A stretch of 24,616 bases of DNA from JBDTNL01 sp039933785. GTDB taxonomy: Bacteria; Acidobacteriota; Thermoanaerobaculia; Multivoradales; JAGPDF01. A model generated the notes under the pieces. That model saw only the letters and a program-made list of their open reading frames with translations, made no database searches and was not told where the DNA came from. Position numbers and translations under genes: made by a program. The stretch covers positions 1 to 24,616 of the forward strand of contig JBDTNL010000060.1 of assembly GCA_039933785.1 (NCBI GenBank), written 5' to 3'. Position 1 is the first letter of the stretch; each line of letters starts with the position of its first letter. Shown one piece after another: positions 14,161 to 22,053 of this stretch.

Positions 14161-17100
14161 ATGTTCGATCGCATCATCCAATGGTCGTTAAGTCACCGCC
14201 TGCTGGTGATCTTTGGCTACGTGGTCCTGCTGGCGGCGGGGCTCGTCGTTCTCCAGACGCTGCCGGCGGATGTGTTTCCGGAGTTCGCACCGCCGCAAGT
14301 CGTGATCCAGACCCAGGCGCCGGGGATGTCCCCACAGGACGTCGAATCGCTCGTGACTCTGCCACTGGAGACCGCGATCAACGGCACGCCGAACGTCGAG
14401 AGCGTCCGCTCGTCCTCCTCCGTCGGCTTGTCGACCGTGACGGTCGTATTCAAGTGGGGCACGAACATCTACCAGGATCGACAGCTCGTGAGCGAACGCC
14501 TGCAGAGCGCGCGCGAGCGCTTTCCCCAGGATGTACAGGCCTCGGTCATGCTGCCGGTGACGTCGGCCGTCGGCTGGTTGATCAAGTACTCGCTGACCAG
14601 CAGCACCGTGTCACCGATGGACCTGAGGACGCTCTCGGACTGGTCCATACGCCCCCGCATCCTCTCGATCCCCGGCATCGCGTCCGTCGTTTCGATCGGT
14701 GGGGGCGTGAAGCAATACCAGGTCGAGCTCTCGCCCGACAAGCTCCGCGCCTTCGGGTTGACTCTGGAAGACGCGCTGCATGCCCTAGAGAGCGCCAATC
14801 GCAACGTCCCCGGCGGCTTTCTCGTGCGCTCCGGCCAGGAGTACATCACCACAGGCCTCGGGCGCATTCGCCCCAACTCGCTCGCCGATGTCGCGAACAT
14901 CGTCGTGGCGGAACGCGGCAACACGCCGATCCTGGTTTCCAACATAGCCGACGTGAAATTTGGGGAAGAGCCGAAGCGCGGCGACGGGGCGTTCATGGGC
15001 GACCCGGCCGTGATCGGCACGGTGTCGAAGCTTTACGGTGCCGACACGCTGTCCACTACCTACAAGGTGGAGGAAGCGCTGAAGGAGATCAAGGCAGCCC
15101 TGCCACCTGGCGTCTCGATGGACATCGTCTTCCGCCAGGCGACCTTCATCGAACACTCGATAACGAACCTGAATCACGCGTTGGTCGAGGGCGGCATCAT
15201 CGTCGTGCTGATCCTGTTCCTCTTCCTGCTGAACCTGCGCACGAGCTTCATCAGCTTCCTTGCGATCCCGACCTCCTTGCTCTTCGCCGTGATCGTGATG
15301 AAGATCATGGGCATCGGAATCAACGTGATGACGCTCGGAGGTTTGGCGATCGCCATCGGCGAGGTGGTCGATGACGCGATCATCGGGGTGGAGAACGTCT
15401 TTCGCCGCCTCCGAGAGAACCGAGCCCTCGAAACTCCGGAGCCGGCGTTGCGCGTCGTGTCGCGCGCGTCCAGCGAGGTCCGGAACTCGGTGGTCTACGC
15501 CACGTTGATCGTGCTCGTCGTCTTCTCCCCCATCTTCTTTCTGTCCGGCATCGAGGGCCGCATTTTTGCCCCTTTGGGCGTGGCGTATATCGCCGCTCTC
15601 ATCTCCTCGCTGATCGTGGCGCTCACGCTTACCCCGGTTCTCTGTCATCTCCTCCTTGCGGGGCGCTTTTCCACCGCCGAGCACGAGACCAAGCTCATCG
15701 CCTGGCTCAAGAGGAAGTACCTTCGAATCCTCGAGCCGTGCCTGCGTCACCCGGCACGCGTCATCAGCCTGTCCCTCGTTCTCCTCGCCGCCGCCGTTGG
15801 AGCAGTACCTTTTCTTGGCACCTCGTTCCTGCCTGAATTTCACGAGGGCAACTACATCCTCGCCCTCACGACCTTGCCGGGGACGTCCCTGCCCGAGTCC
15901 ATGCGCCTCGGGAAGATCGTGCGTCAGCGCCTGATGAAGTATCCCGAGGTCGTATCGATCGACCAGCGCGCCGGGCGCTCGGAGCTGGACGAGGACGCCC
16001 AGCCGCCGAACTTCTCCGAGTTCGACATCACCCTCGCGAAAGGCAAGAACGGACGTTCGCCCGAACAGTTGAGCGCCGAGCTACGCGAGCAGCTCGAGAA
16101 GATCCCAGGCGTGGCGACCAACCTGGGCCAGTTCATCGCACACCGCATCGACGAGGTCCTCTCAGGAATTCGGGCCCAGGTCGCGGTCAAGATCTACGGC
16201 CCCGACCTGGAGACCCTTCGCAGACTCGGCGACGCCAGCCGTGATGTCATGGCTGGAATCCCCGGAGTGGTCGACCTGCAGCTTGAGCAGCAGGTCGATG
16301 TCCCGTCTGTGCATATCGAGTTCCGTCCCGACGACGCCGCGCGCTACGGAATCACCGTCGCCGACTTCGCGCGGGTGATTGCGACTGGATTCAACGGCGT
16401 CGCGGCGTCGCAGGTGTTGGAAGGGCAGAGGTCCTTCGACCTCTTCGTGCGGTTTCCGGCGGAATATCGCGACAGCCCGGAGCAGATGGCGGCCGTTTTG
16501 ATCGATACGCCGTCCGGGGCAAAGATTCCGCTGTCACAGGTGGCAAAGATTTCGCTCGAGAAAGAGCCCTACTTCATTAATCGCGAAAACGTGCAGCGCC
16601 GAATCGCGGTGCAGTGCAACGTGCAGGGGAGAGCGCTGGGCGACGTGATCGCCGATATCCAGTCGCGCATCAAGGCCGGGGTACCTCTGCCGCCCGGTTA
16701 CTTCGTCGAGTACGGCGGCCAATTCGAAAGCCAGCAGCGTGCGCAGCAGACGCTTCTTTGGCTCGGCATCGCGGCGATTATCGGCATCTTCGTAATCCTG
16801 TTCCAAGCCTTCGGCACGACGACAGAGGCGCTCCTGGTCATGACAAACCTGCCCTTGGCACTGATCGGCGGAGTTCTGGCCGTGGTTCTGGTCAGCAGGG
16901 AAATGAGCATCCCAACGATCATTGGCTTCATCAGCCTGTTCGGGATCGCGGCACGCAACGGCATCATGCTGGTCACTCACTATCGTCATCTCAAGCTCGA
17001 GGACGGCCTCTCCTTCGAGGATGCGATCGTCAAGGGCTCCATGGATCGCTTGATTCCGATCCTGATGACGGCTGCCACCGCTGCTCTGGGCCTTCTGCCT

Positions 17101-17307
17101 CTCGTACTCGGTGACGCCACGGGGAAGGAGATCGAGCGCCCCCTGGCCGTCGTGATCCTGGGCGGCCTCTTCACGTCGACATTCCTGAACATGATCGTGG
17201 TCCCCACCCTGTTCAAGCGCTTCGCGCGTCGGGCGTTCGACTCGGCGCGCGCCGAGGGCGCAGAGGCTGCGGTCTTCGCGGGAACGCAAGGAGAAGGAAA
17301 TGGGTAG
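14161..17307 (+). CDS. czcA: CzcA/CusA-type RND heavy-metal efflux pump
   Basis: A 1048-residue inner-membrane proton/metal antiporter of the HME-RND group. It has the N-terminal helix (IIQWSLSHRLLVIFGYVVL), the periplasmic PADVFPEFAPPQV segment typical of CzcA and CusA, two large periplasmic loops and twelve helices. Helix 4 reads AIAIGEVVDDAIIGVEN with Glu401, Asp404, Asp405 and Glu411. The paired Asp differs from the VDGAVV of CzcA and the VDAAIV of CusA, so it belongs to another HME subgroup and the metal cannot be read off safely. In the second half PTIIGFISLFGIAARNGIML and the final GDATGKEIERPLA are intact, so the gene is complete. It overlaps the next gene by eight bases. Confidence 0.95.
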   Translation: MFDRIIQWSLSHRLLVIFGYVVLLAAGLVVLQTLPADVFPEFAPPQVVIQTQAPGMSPQDVESLVTLPLETAINGTPNVESVRSSSSVGLSTVTVVFKWGTNIYQDRQLVSERLQSARERFPQDVQASVMLPVTSAVGWLIKYSLTSSTVSPMDLRTLSDWSIRPRILSIPGIASVVSIGGGVKQYQVELSPDKLRAFGLTLEDALHALESANRNVPGGFLVRSGQEYITTGLGRIRPNSLADVANIVVAERGNTPILVSNIADVKFGEEPKRGDGAFMGDPAVIGTVSKLYGADTLSTTYKVEEALKEIKAALPPGVSMDIVFRQATFIEHSITNLNHALVEGGIIVVLILFLFLLNLRTSFISFLAIPTSLLFAVIVMKIMGIGINVMTLGGLAIAIGEVVDDAIIGVENVFRRLRENRALETPEPALRVVSRASSEVRNSVVYATLIVLVVFSPIFFLSGIEGRIFAPLGVAYIAALISSLIVALTLTPVLCHLLLAGRFSTAEHETKLIAWLKRKYLRILEPCLRHPARVISLSLVLLAAAVGAVPFLGTSFLPEFHEGNYILALTTLPGTSLPESMRLGKIVRQRLMKYPEVVSIDQRAGRSELDEDAQPPNFSEFDITLAKGKNGRSPEQLSAELREQLEKIPGVATNLGQFIAHRIDEVLSGIRAQVAVKIYGPDLETLRRLGDASRDVMAGIPGVVDLQLEQQVDVPSVHIEFRPDDAARYGITVADFARVIATGFNGVAASQVLEGQRSFDLFVRFPAEYRDSPEQMAAVLIDTPSGAKIPLSQVAKISLEKEPYFINRENVQRRIAVQCNVQGRALGDVIADIQSRIKAGVPLPPGYFVEYGGQFESQQRAQQTLLWLGIAAIIGIFVILFQAFGTTTEALLVMTNLPLALIGGVLAVVLVSREMSIPTIIGFISLFGIAARNGIMLVTHYRHLKLEDGLSFEDAIVKGSMDRLIPILMTAATAALGLLPLVLGDATGKEIERPLAVVILGGLFTSTFLNMIVVPTLFKRFARRAFDSARAEGAEAAVFAGTQGEGNG

Positions 17308-17761
17308 ACACGCCGATGAACGACGCACTGGGCTCTGCGCGCTGGGCACGGCGACCTGCCTGGTTCTATTACTCGTGACCCCTCCCGTCTTCGCGCATGG
17401 CGCGGCACTGGAAAAGAAGTCGGGCGGTGCAGCCGCTCGGGAGCGCGGCCCCCACGGGGGCGCCGTGCTCGACATTGGAGACGGTCACCTCGAGTTGGCA
17501 AGGGACGGTACTGGAGCGCTGTCGCTGTACCGACTCGACGACAGCCTCGCTCCGATTCCAGCGGAGGACGTCGATTCAGCCATCGTCCATGCCCTTCTTG
17601 CCGACGGAACGACAGCAAACTGGAGCATGGACAAGATCGGCAGCGCGCCGGAACAGTCTCACTTCAGTGTGACACCGGCTGCAGTCCGCGGGGGCTTCCT
17701 TGCGGTCGTTACGGTCGCGATGGGCGACGAAGTTCACAACGTGCGCTTCCAGGTCAAATAG
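17300..17761 (+). CDS. Exported HGG-motif protein following the RND pump
   Basis: A 153-residue protein whose ATG overlaps the pump gene by eight bases, with AAGGAG (17288-17293) six bases upstream. A signal peptide ends near FAHG (about residue 34). The mature part starts RGPHGGAVLDIGDGHLELA, then beta-strand-like stretches (ALSLYRLDD, DSAIVHALLADG, GGFLAVVTVAMGDEVHNVRF), suggesting a small beta-sandwich with His at its N-terminal edge. The neighbour at 17788 has the same HGG plus FEL/LEL plus Y-rich strand pattern, so they look like diverged paralogues. Proteins of this look are common in cobalt/zinc/copper efflux operons but have no assigned function that I know. Likely a periplasmic metal-binding accessory. 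Confidence 0.75.
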   Translation: MGRHADERRTGLCALGTATCLVLLLVTPPVFAHGAALEKKSGGAAARERGPHGGAVLDIGDGHLELARDGTGALSLYRLDDSLAPIPAEDVDSAIVHALLADGTTANWSMDKIGSAPEQSHFSVTPAAVRGGFLAVVTVAMGDEVHNVRFQVK

Positions 17762-17787
17762 CGCCTGGGAAGAAACGGAGATCGAGT

Positions 17788-18171
17788 ATGAGACAAGCAG
17801 GAATTCTGTTGGTTCTCGCGGCGCTCATCGCGCCAACGGCAGCGCTGGCGCATGGCAAGCCGGGGTCACATGGCGGCCAGATGCTCCTGGCCGGCTCGCA
17901 TAGGTTCGAGCTCATCGCCAAGGAGACGACGTTCGAGATCTACATCTCGTCGCTCAAGAAGGAGCCGATCACAGATCTCAGCACCGTGACGGGCTCGGCG
18001 ACCATTCACTCGAACAACGACAAGCGGACAGACGACGTCGCACTCGCGGCCAACGGCGACCATCTTGAAGGCAAGGCGAACCTCAATGCGCTGAGCCCGG
18101 CGGAGATTCACGTGAAGATCACCGTTGGCGGGACACAAGCCACGATGGCTTTCGAGTACCCGCCCGACTGA
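17788..18171 (+). CDS. Second exported HGG-motif protein
   Basis: A 127-residue protein with a clear signal peptide (MRQAGILLVLAALIAPTAALA, cleavage before HGK). The mature protein opens with HGKPGSHGGQMLL, then RFELIAKETTFEIYI and alternating polar/hydrophobic strands, ending MAFEYPPD. It shares the HGG...ELx...IYI layout with the protein just upstream but little else. GGAG (17777-17780) is seven bases before the ATG. It has three His near the mature N-terminus, which could coordinate a metal ion. No Cys and no membrane helix beyond the signal. Function unknown; periplasmic metal binding inferred from motif and operon. Confidence 0.75.
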   Translation: MRQAGILLVLAALIAPTAALAHGKPGSHGGQMLLAGSHRFELIAKETTFEIYISSLKKEPITDLSTVTGSATIHSNNDKRTDDVALAANGDHLEGKANLNALSPAEIHVKITVGGTQATMAFEYPPD

Positions 18172-18240
18172 GCGCTGCGCGACGCGAGGATGAACGTGAC
18201 GGCGGAGCGCGCTGTCCTTACGGGTCATGAGGATCCACCC

Positions 18241-19029
18241 ATGAAGAATCGATTCGTGCCCGCCCTGATCGCTGGAGTTCTTCTCTCGACGAGCGCATTC
18301 GCTCACGATACCTGGCTGTCGCCGGTAAAGACCTCGATCGAGGCCGGGGCCGAGGCTGCTTTCGACCTGACAAGCGGGATGGCCTTCCCCGCGCTGGACT
18401 ATGCCATCAAGGCGGAGCGGGTGACATCTGCAGCCTGCCGGTTGGGAGGACGCAGTTGGCCTCTTGCTTCGTCGGCAGCGACGAAGTCCTTGCACCTGAC
18501 GGCTCGCCTCGAGACGGCGGGAGTCGCCGTGTGCAGTGTCGAGCTCGCGCCGAAGGCGATCGAGCTCAAGTCCGACGAGGTCAAGGAGTATCTCGACGAG
18601 ATCGGCGCACCGCCCTCGGTCCGGGAGGCCTGGGCGGCGATGCACCCGCAGCGTTGGCGGGAACTGTACTCGAAGCATGCGAAGGCAGTGATGGTGGTCG
18701 GCACGGGAGCGGACGAATGGGCCAGCGCGTCGCTCGGCTCGGCGCTCGAACTCGTTCCCGAGTCCGAGCCGGCGAAGTGGACGCAGGGGGCCGAGCTGGT
18801 CGTGCGTCTGCTCAGACATAGTGTGCCCGTCTCCGGTTTCGCCGTGGGCGTCATACGCCAAGGTGCTCCCGGGGTCAACCTCACGACGGATGGAGACGGT
18901 CGCGTGCGCCTACGCCTCGAGAGCGTGGGAAGCTACTTGTTCAGGGCGACCGACGTGCGGAAGGCGTCGGCTCCGAACACGGATTGGGAGAGCGACTTCG
19001 CGACGCTGACGTTGACGGTCGCGCGCTAG
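18241..19029 (+). CDS. DUF4198-type periplasmic protein
   Basis: A 262-residue protein. The ATG at 18241 is preferred over the ATG at 18190 because TGAGGA (18228-18233) lies seven bases before it and it yields a direct signal peptide (MKNRFVPALIAGVLLSTSAFA) cut before HDTWLSP. A mature protein opening with His-Asp-x-Trp is the hallmark of DUF4198 (NikM-like) proteins, in which the new N-terminal His is often a metal ligand. The body has a variable middle (VKEYLDEIGAPPSV...HPQRWRELYSKHAK) and a C-terminal beta-sandwich (AELVVRLLRHSVPVSG...DGRVRLRLESVGSYLFRAT) of the kind seen in the family. Relatives occur beside nickel/cobalt and other metal transporters. Here it follows the HGG proteins in the RND operon. 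Confidence 0.85.
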   Translation: MKNRFVPALIAGVLLSTSAFAHDTWLSPVKTSIEAGAEAAFDLTSGMAFPALDYAIKAERVTSAACRLGGRSWPLASSAATKSLHLTARLETAGVAVCSVELAPKAIELKSDEVKEYLDEIGAPPSVREAWAAMHPQRWRELYSKHAKAVMVVGTGADEWASASLGSALELVPESEPAKWTQGAELVVRLLRHSVPVSGFAVGVIRQGAPGVNLTTDGDGRVRLRLESVGSYLFRATDVRKASAPNTDWESDFATLTLTVAR

Positions 19030-19072
19030 CGCTAGCTGCGAGCGGCCCCGCGGTCGCGGGAAAGGAGCATCG

Positions 19073-19762
19073 ATGAATCTTCAGAGCAACCTTCGCGGGC
19101 GCCTGCTCGTCGCAGGCTTCTCGCTGCTTCTCACCTGGCCCGCTGTCGCTGCCGATGCGCCCACCAAGAGGACTATGGGCACGATCAACGCCGTCCAGGC
19201 GTCACACCTCGACGTCCAGACCACGGCGGGTCCGATCACGTCGTTCCTGCTGACTGCGACCACCGAGTACCGGCGAGGCGACGCGGCGGTGAAGGCGGCG
19301 GACCTTAAGGTCGGAGAGCGCGCCGTTGTTAGGTACGAGTCGAGGGATGGCTCGAACGTCGCTGTCGAGGTCAAGCTCTCGGCCGGCGGCACGGACGCTG
19401 TCGCCGTCGCCGACCGATTCGCGTCTGCCCTCCAGTCTGACGACCGCGAGGGCGCCCTTGCGTGCCTGGCTCCCGACGTCGTGATCTTCGAGCATGGCAG
19501 CGTGGAATCATCGCGTGACGAGTACGCCAAGCATCACCTGGACGGTGATCTGGAGTATCTGCGCGCGATCAAGATCAGGGTTGTCGACCGACGTGTCCTG
19601 CCAGGCGCCGATCGCGCCGTGATCATGACGCGCTCGGAAAGCACCGGCGAGTTCCGTGGCAAGCCTGTGTCGTCGATAGGAACGGAGACGCTCGTCTTGG
19701 AGCGCCGGAGCGCCGGATGGCTGATCGTGCATGTTCACTGGTCGTCAGGGAAGCGGAGCTGA
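19073..19762 (+). CDS. Exported two-domain protein: OB-like domain plus NTF2-like domain
   Basis: A 229-residue protein with a signal peptide (about 1-27, ending AVAADAP) and AAAGGAG-type binding site six bases before the ATG. Residues about 32-103 resemble DUF5666/OB-like modules (GTINAVQASHLDVQTTAGP, then AADLKVGERAVVRY). Residues about 108-229 resemble an NTF2/SnoaL-like domain (ADRFASALQSDDREGALACL, VIFEHGSVE, and the closing strand WLIVHVHWSS). The combination in one exported protein is unusual to me. The closing W-IVH-H-S motif recurs in the exported NTF2-like protein at 20837-21289. It is the last gene before a 157-base gap. Function unknown; the two domain calls are from fold-like patterns, not an alignment. 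Confidence 0.7.
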   Translation: MNLQSNLRGRLLVAGFSLLLTWPAVAADAPTKRTMGTINAVQASHLDVQTTAGPITSFLLTATTEYRRGDAAVKAADLKVGERAVVRYESRDGSNVAVEVKLSAGGTDAVAVADRFASALQSDDREGALACLAPDVVIFEHGSVESSRDEYAKHHLDGDLEYLRAIKIRVVDRRVLPGADRAVIMTRSESTGEFRGKPVSSIGTETLVLERRSAGWLIVHVHWSSGKRS

Positions 19763-19919
19763 TAGCGACTTCGGGGCGGGCCCAGCCACGAAGCCCTCGG
19801 AAGCCCCGGGGCCGGGCATCATGCCGGTCGTGGTAGCGGACGTTTGACGAACTCACTGGAGCAGAGGCTCGGGCCGTGGAACAGCCAGAAAATGTCGGCC
19901 AGACCCGTAGGCGAGACAG
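19763..19919. other. Intergenic gap with GC-rich dyads, no gene seen
   Basis: The gap separates the RND accessory genes from the cation diffusion facilitator. It contains a possible imperfect hairpin pairing CTTC-GGGC with GCCC-GAAG (about 19769-19803), then a self-complementary GCCCCGGGGC (19803-19812) and short CCGG repeats. There is no T run, so termination is uncertain. A TTGACG at 19844-19849 is a weak -35 candidate without a matching -10. Confidence 0.3.
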
Positions 19920-20819
19920 ATGAGTGAACACGGCCATACACACGGGCAGCAGGATTTTGGCAGCGCTTTCGCGATCGGCGTGTCGCTCAACTTGGTCTAC
20001 GTGGTGGTCGAAGCCGCCTACGGGCTTCACGCGCACTCCCTTGCTCTGGTCGCTGATGCTGGGCACAACATGGGGGACGTGCTGGGGCTTGCCCTGGCCT
20101 GGGCAGCGGTGACGCTTGCCCGTCGTCGGCCGACGCGGCGGTATACGTATGGCCTCCGGAGCACGTCGATCCTGGCGGCCCTGATCAATGCGCTCGTCCT
20201 TCTTCTGATGACCGGCGGCATCGCATGGGAGGCCGTCCGACGGCTTTCTGCGCCGGAGCCGGCGGGAGGGCTGACGATCATAGTCGTGGCAGCGATCGGC
20301 GTTCTTGTGAATGCTTTGACCGCCCTTCTTTTCGCGTCCGGAAGGAAGGGAGACCTCAATATTCGCGCGGCCTTTGTGCACATGGCATCCGATGCCGTCA
20401 TCGCTCTCGGAGTCGTGATCGCCGGAGCGCTCATGCTTTGGAAGGGATGGGCTTGGCTCGATCCTGTCGTCAGTCTAGCGATCAGCCTCGCGATCGTGCT
20501 GGGTACTTGGGGCCTTCTGCGCGACTCGGTGAATCTCGCGCTTGCCGCGGTACCCGAGGGCATTGACGGAGCCGAGGTCGAGGCCTTCCTCGCCGGATTG
20601 GCCGGTGTCGAGGCGGTACACGATCTCCACATTTTGGGTATGAGCACGACGGAAGCCGCGCTGACGGCGCATTTGGTATGTCCGATGCCGACCGAAGGGG
20701 ATCGGCTCGTGACCCAAGCGAGTCTAGAGCTCCACGAGCGCTTCGGGATTGAGCACATCACGATCCAAGTGGAGACCGGCGCGAAGCCCTGCAAGCAGGC
20801 TTCCGCGGAGGTTGTCTGA
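19920..20819 (+). CDS. czcD: CzcD-type cation diffusion facilitator
   Basis: A 299-residue inner-membrane transporter exporting Zn(II), Co(II) or Cd(II) from the cytoplasm in exchange for protons. It opens with a His-rich HGHTHG. Six helices carry the two halves of the metal site: ADAGHNMGD in helix 2 (His49, Asp53) and HMASDA in helix 5 (His154, Asp158). His-Asp/His-Asp is the zinc-type arrangement. The cytosolic C-terminal domain (about 205-292) has VEAVHDLHIL and ERFGIEHITIQVE, as in CzcD and ZitB. No strong ribosome binding site precedes the ATG. The next gene follows after 17 bases and is probably cotranscribed. Confidence 0.95.
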   Translation: MSEHGHTHGQQDFGSAFAIGVSLNLVYVVVEAAYGLHAHSLALVADAGHNMGDVLGLALAWAAVTLARRRPTRRYTYGLRSTSILAALINALVLLLMTGGIAWEAVRRLSAPEPAGGLTIIVVAAIGVLVNALTALLFASGRKGDLNIRAAFVHMASDAVIALGVVIAGALMLWKGWAWLDPVVSLAISLAIVLGTWGLLRDSVNLALAAVPEGIDGAEVEAFLAGLAGVEAVHDLHILGMSTTEAALTAHLVCPMPTEGDRLVTQASLELHERFGIEHITIQVETGAKPCKQASAEVV

Positions 20820-20836
20820 AGAGAAGGAGGCGGTCA

Positions 20837-21289
20837 ATGAGAGCGGCTTTCGTGGCCCTGGTGGCACTCCTGGTGAGCGTTCCAGTGGCCAGAGCGAGCG
20901 TCGGTAGTGACGAGGAGGCGATCAACGCCGTGATCATGGAGGAGAGTGCGGCATTTCGTGCTGGAGACTTGCCGAGAATCGCGGCGTGCTGGGATCAGGC
21001 GGAGACGACGAGCGTCATCGAGTCTGGCCATGCGAGTTGGGGCTGGTTCGACTATCGGGACAAGCACCTGAAGGCTGAGTTGGCGAATATGCAGGTGGCG
21101 ACCTACGAGTTGTCGGACTTTCGGGTAATGACATCGGGTGACATGGCCTTTGCGACGCTTCACTACAGAATCGTCGCGAACTATCGAGGCGTGGGTTTGC
21201 GGGCCAATGGCCTCAAGACCGTCGTGTTGAGGAAGCGCGATGGCCGCTGGCGCATCGTTCATACTCATACGAGCGTTGTACCGAGTTGA
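20837..21289 (+). CDS. Exported NTF2/SnoaL-like protein (DUF4440 type)
   Basis: A 150-residue protein with a short signal peptide (MRAAFVALVALLVSVPVARA) and AAGGAGG (20824-20830) six bases before the ATG. The mature part has the NTF2-like layout: an acidic helix (AINAVIMEESAAFRAGDL), a conserved GWFDYRD region, mixed strands (DMAFATLHYRIVA) and a final strand RWRIVHTHTSVVPS. It resembles SnoaL_3/DUF4440 proteins. The closing motif matches that of the longer protein at 19073-19762. It trails the CzcD gene by 17 bases, so a role beside zinc or cobalt export is possible, but the fold says little about function. Converges on the CDF-like gene after 42 bases. Confidence 0.78.
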   Translation: MRAAFVALVALLVSVPVARASVGSDEEAINAVIMEESAAFRAGDLPRIAACWDQAETTSVIESGHASWGWFDYRDKHLKAELANMQVATYELSDFRVMTSGDMAFATLHYRIVANYRGVGLRANGLKTVVLRKRDGRWRIVHTHTSVVPS

Positions 21290-21331
21290 ACGGCAATGAC
21301 CGCAACGGTCCGACCCTCAGACGTCCGCGAC

Positions 21332-21991
21332 TCAAGCGCAGTTTTGCGGGCCAGCGTCGCAACAGCCGCAGCTCTCTCCACGCCATGCCTCGCGCCCCTC
21401 GCGGACAGCAACAAGGGCGATCAAAAGCGCCACGGCCGGGTCCAGCCACCACAGTCCAAACAAGGCATTGCCGGCGAGACCAACGAGCAAGGCAATCGAG
21501 AGATACGCGCACAACATGTTCTGACGCCCCTCGCTCTTTGTGGCGGACGATTTCAGGCGCTCCCCAACTCTTGCTTTGGCGATCGCGAGGGGCGGCATGG
21601 TGGCCAGCGTCACGATGGCGAGCCCAATCCCGAGCCAGCTGGCCTCTGGGTGGCTCGCCGTTGCCAGCGATCGGATCGCCTCGAAGCCGACGTACGCTGC
21701 GATGACGTAAAAGCTGATCCCGATCAGGCGCTGCGCGTTGCGTTCGGCGCTCTCGGAACGAGACCTGGCGCTGGAGAAGCGCCACAGCAGGATGATCCCG
21801 GCTGCCGCCTCGATCAAGCTGTCGGCCCCAAAGCCAATCAGCGCAATCGAGCTTGCCGATACCCCGGCTCCGATTGCGATGGCCGCTTCGGCGAAATGCC
21901 AAAGAAGGCCGAGCCCAGCAAGGAAGCGAGCCCGCTGCACGAAGCGCGTTCGCTCGAGCGGGTCCGTTCCAACGGCTACGTGTCCGATCAC
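21332..21991 (-). CDS. CDF-like transporter lacking the usual HxxxD sites, Cys-rich tail
   Basis: A 219-residue protein with five to six predicted helices resembling a short cation diffusion facilitator without the C-terminal cytosolic domain. The helix 2 site is FGADSLIEAA (Asp57, Glu61) rather than HxxxD, and the helix 5 region reads QNMLCAYLSIALLVG with Asn158 and Cys161 in place of HxxxD. It ends in a soft-metal-like tail CGCCDAGPQNC (208-218). Proteins with this GADSxIE/LCAYLS signature are usually annotated just as cation transporters; Cys161 and the tail suggest a thiophilic ion. The start is GTG at 21991, chosen as the longest frame; no good ribosome binding site is visible and the start could lie inside. 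It diverges from the four-helix membrane protein at 22054. Confidence 0.78.
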   Translation of the reverse strand: MIGHVAVGTDPLERTRFVQRARFLAGLGLLWHFAEAAIAIGAGVSASSIALIGFGADSLIEAAAGIILLWRFSSARSRSESAERNAQRLIGISFYVIAAYVGFEAIRSLATASHPEASWLGIGLAIVTLATMPPLAIAKARVGERLKSSATKSEGRQNMLCAYLSIALLVGLAGNALFGLWWLDPAVALLIALVAVREGREAWRGESCGCCDAGPQNCA

Positions 21992-22053
21992 AGAGTAAGT
22001 CTACTGGTTGTCCGCATCGTCCAGACGGCAGTGATTGCCGGGTGGAGGTCGAT

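Noticed and set aside
14181..15374. Open frame of 397 codons on the plus strand
   Set aside because: It is an out-of-frame shadow within the RND pump gene, which is intact in its own frame.
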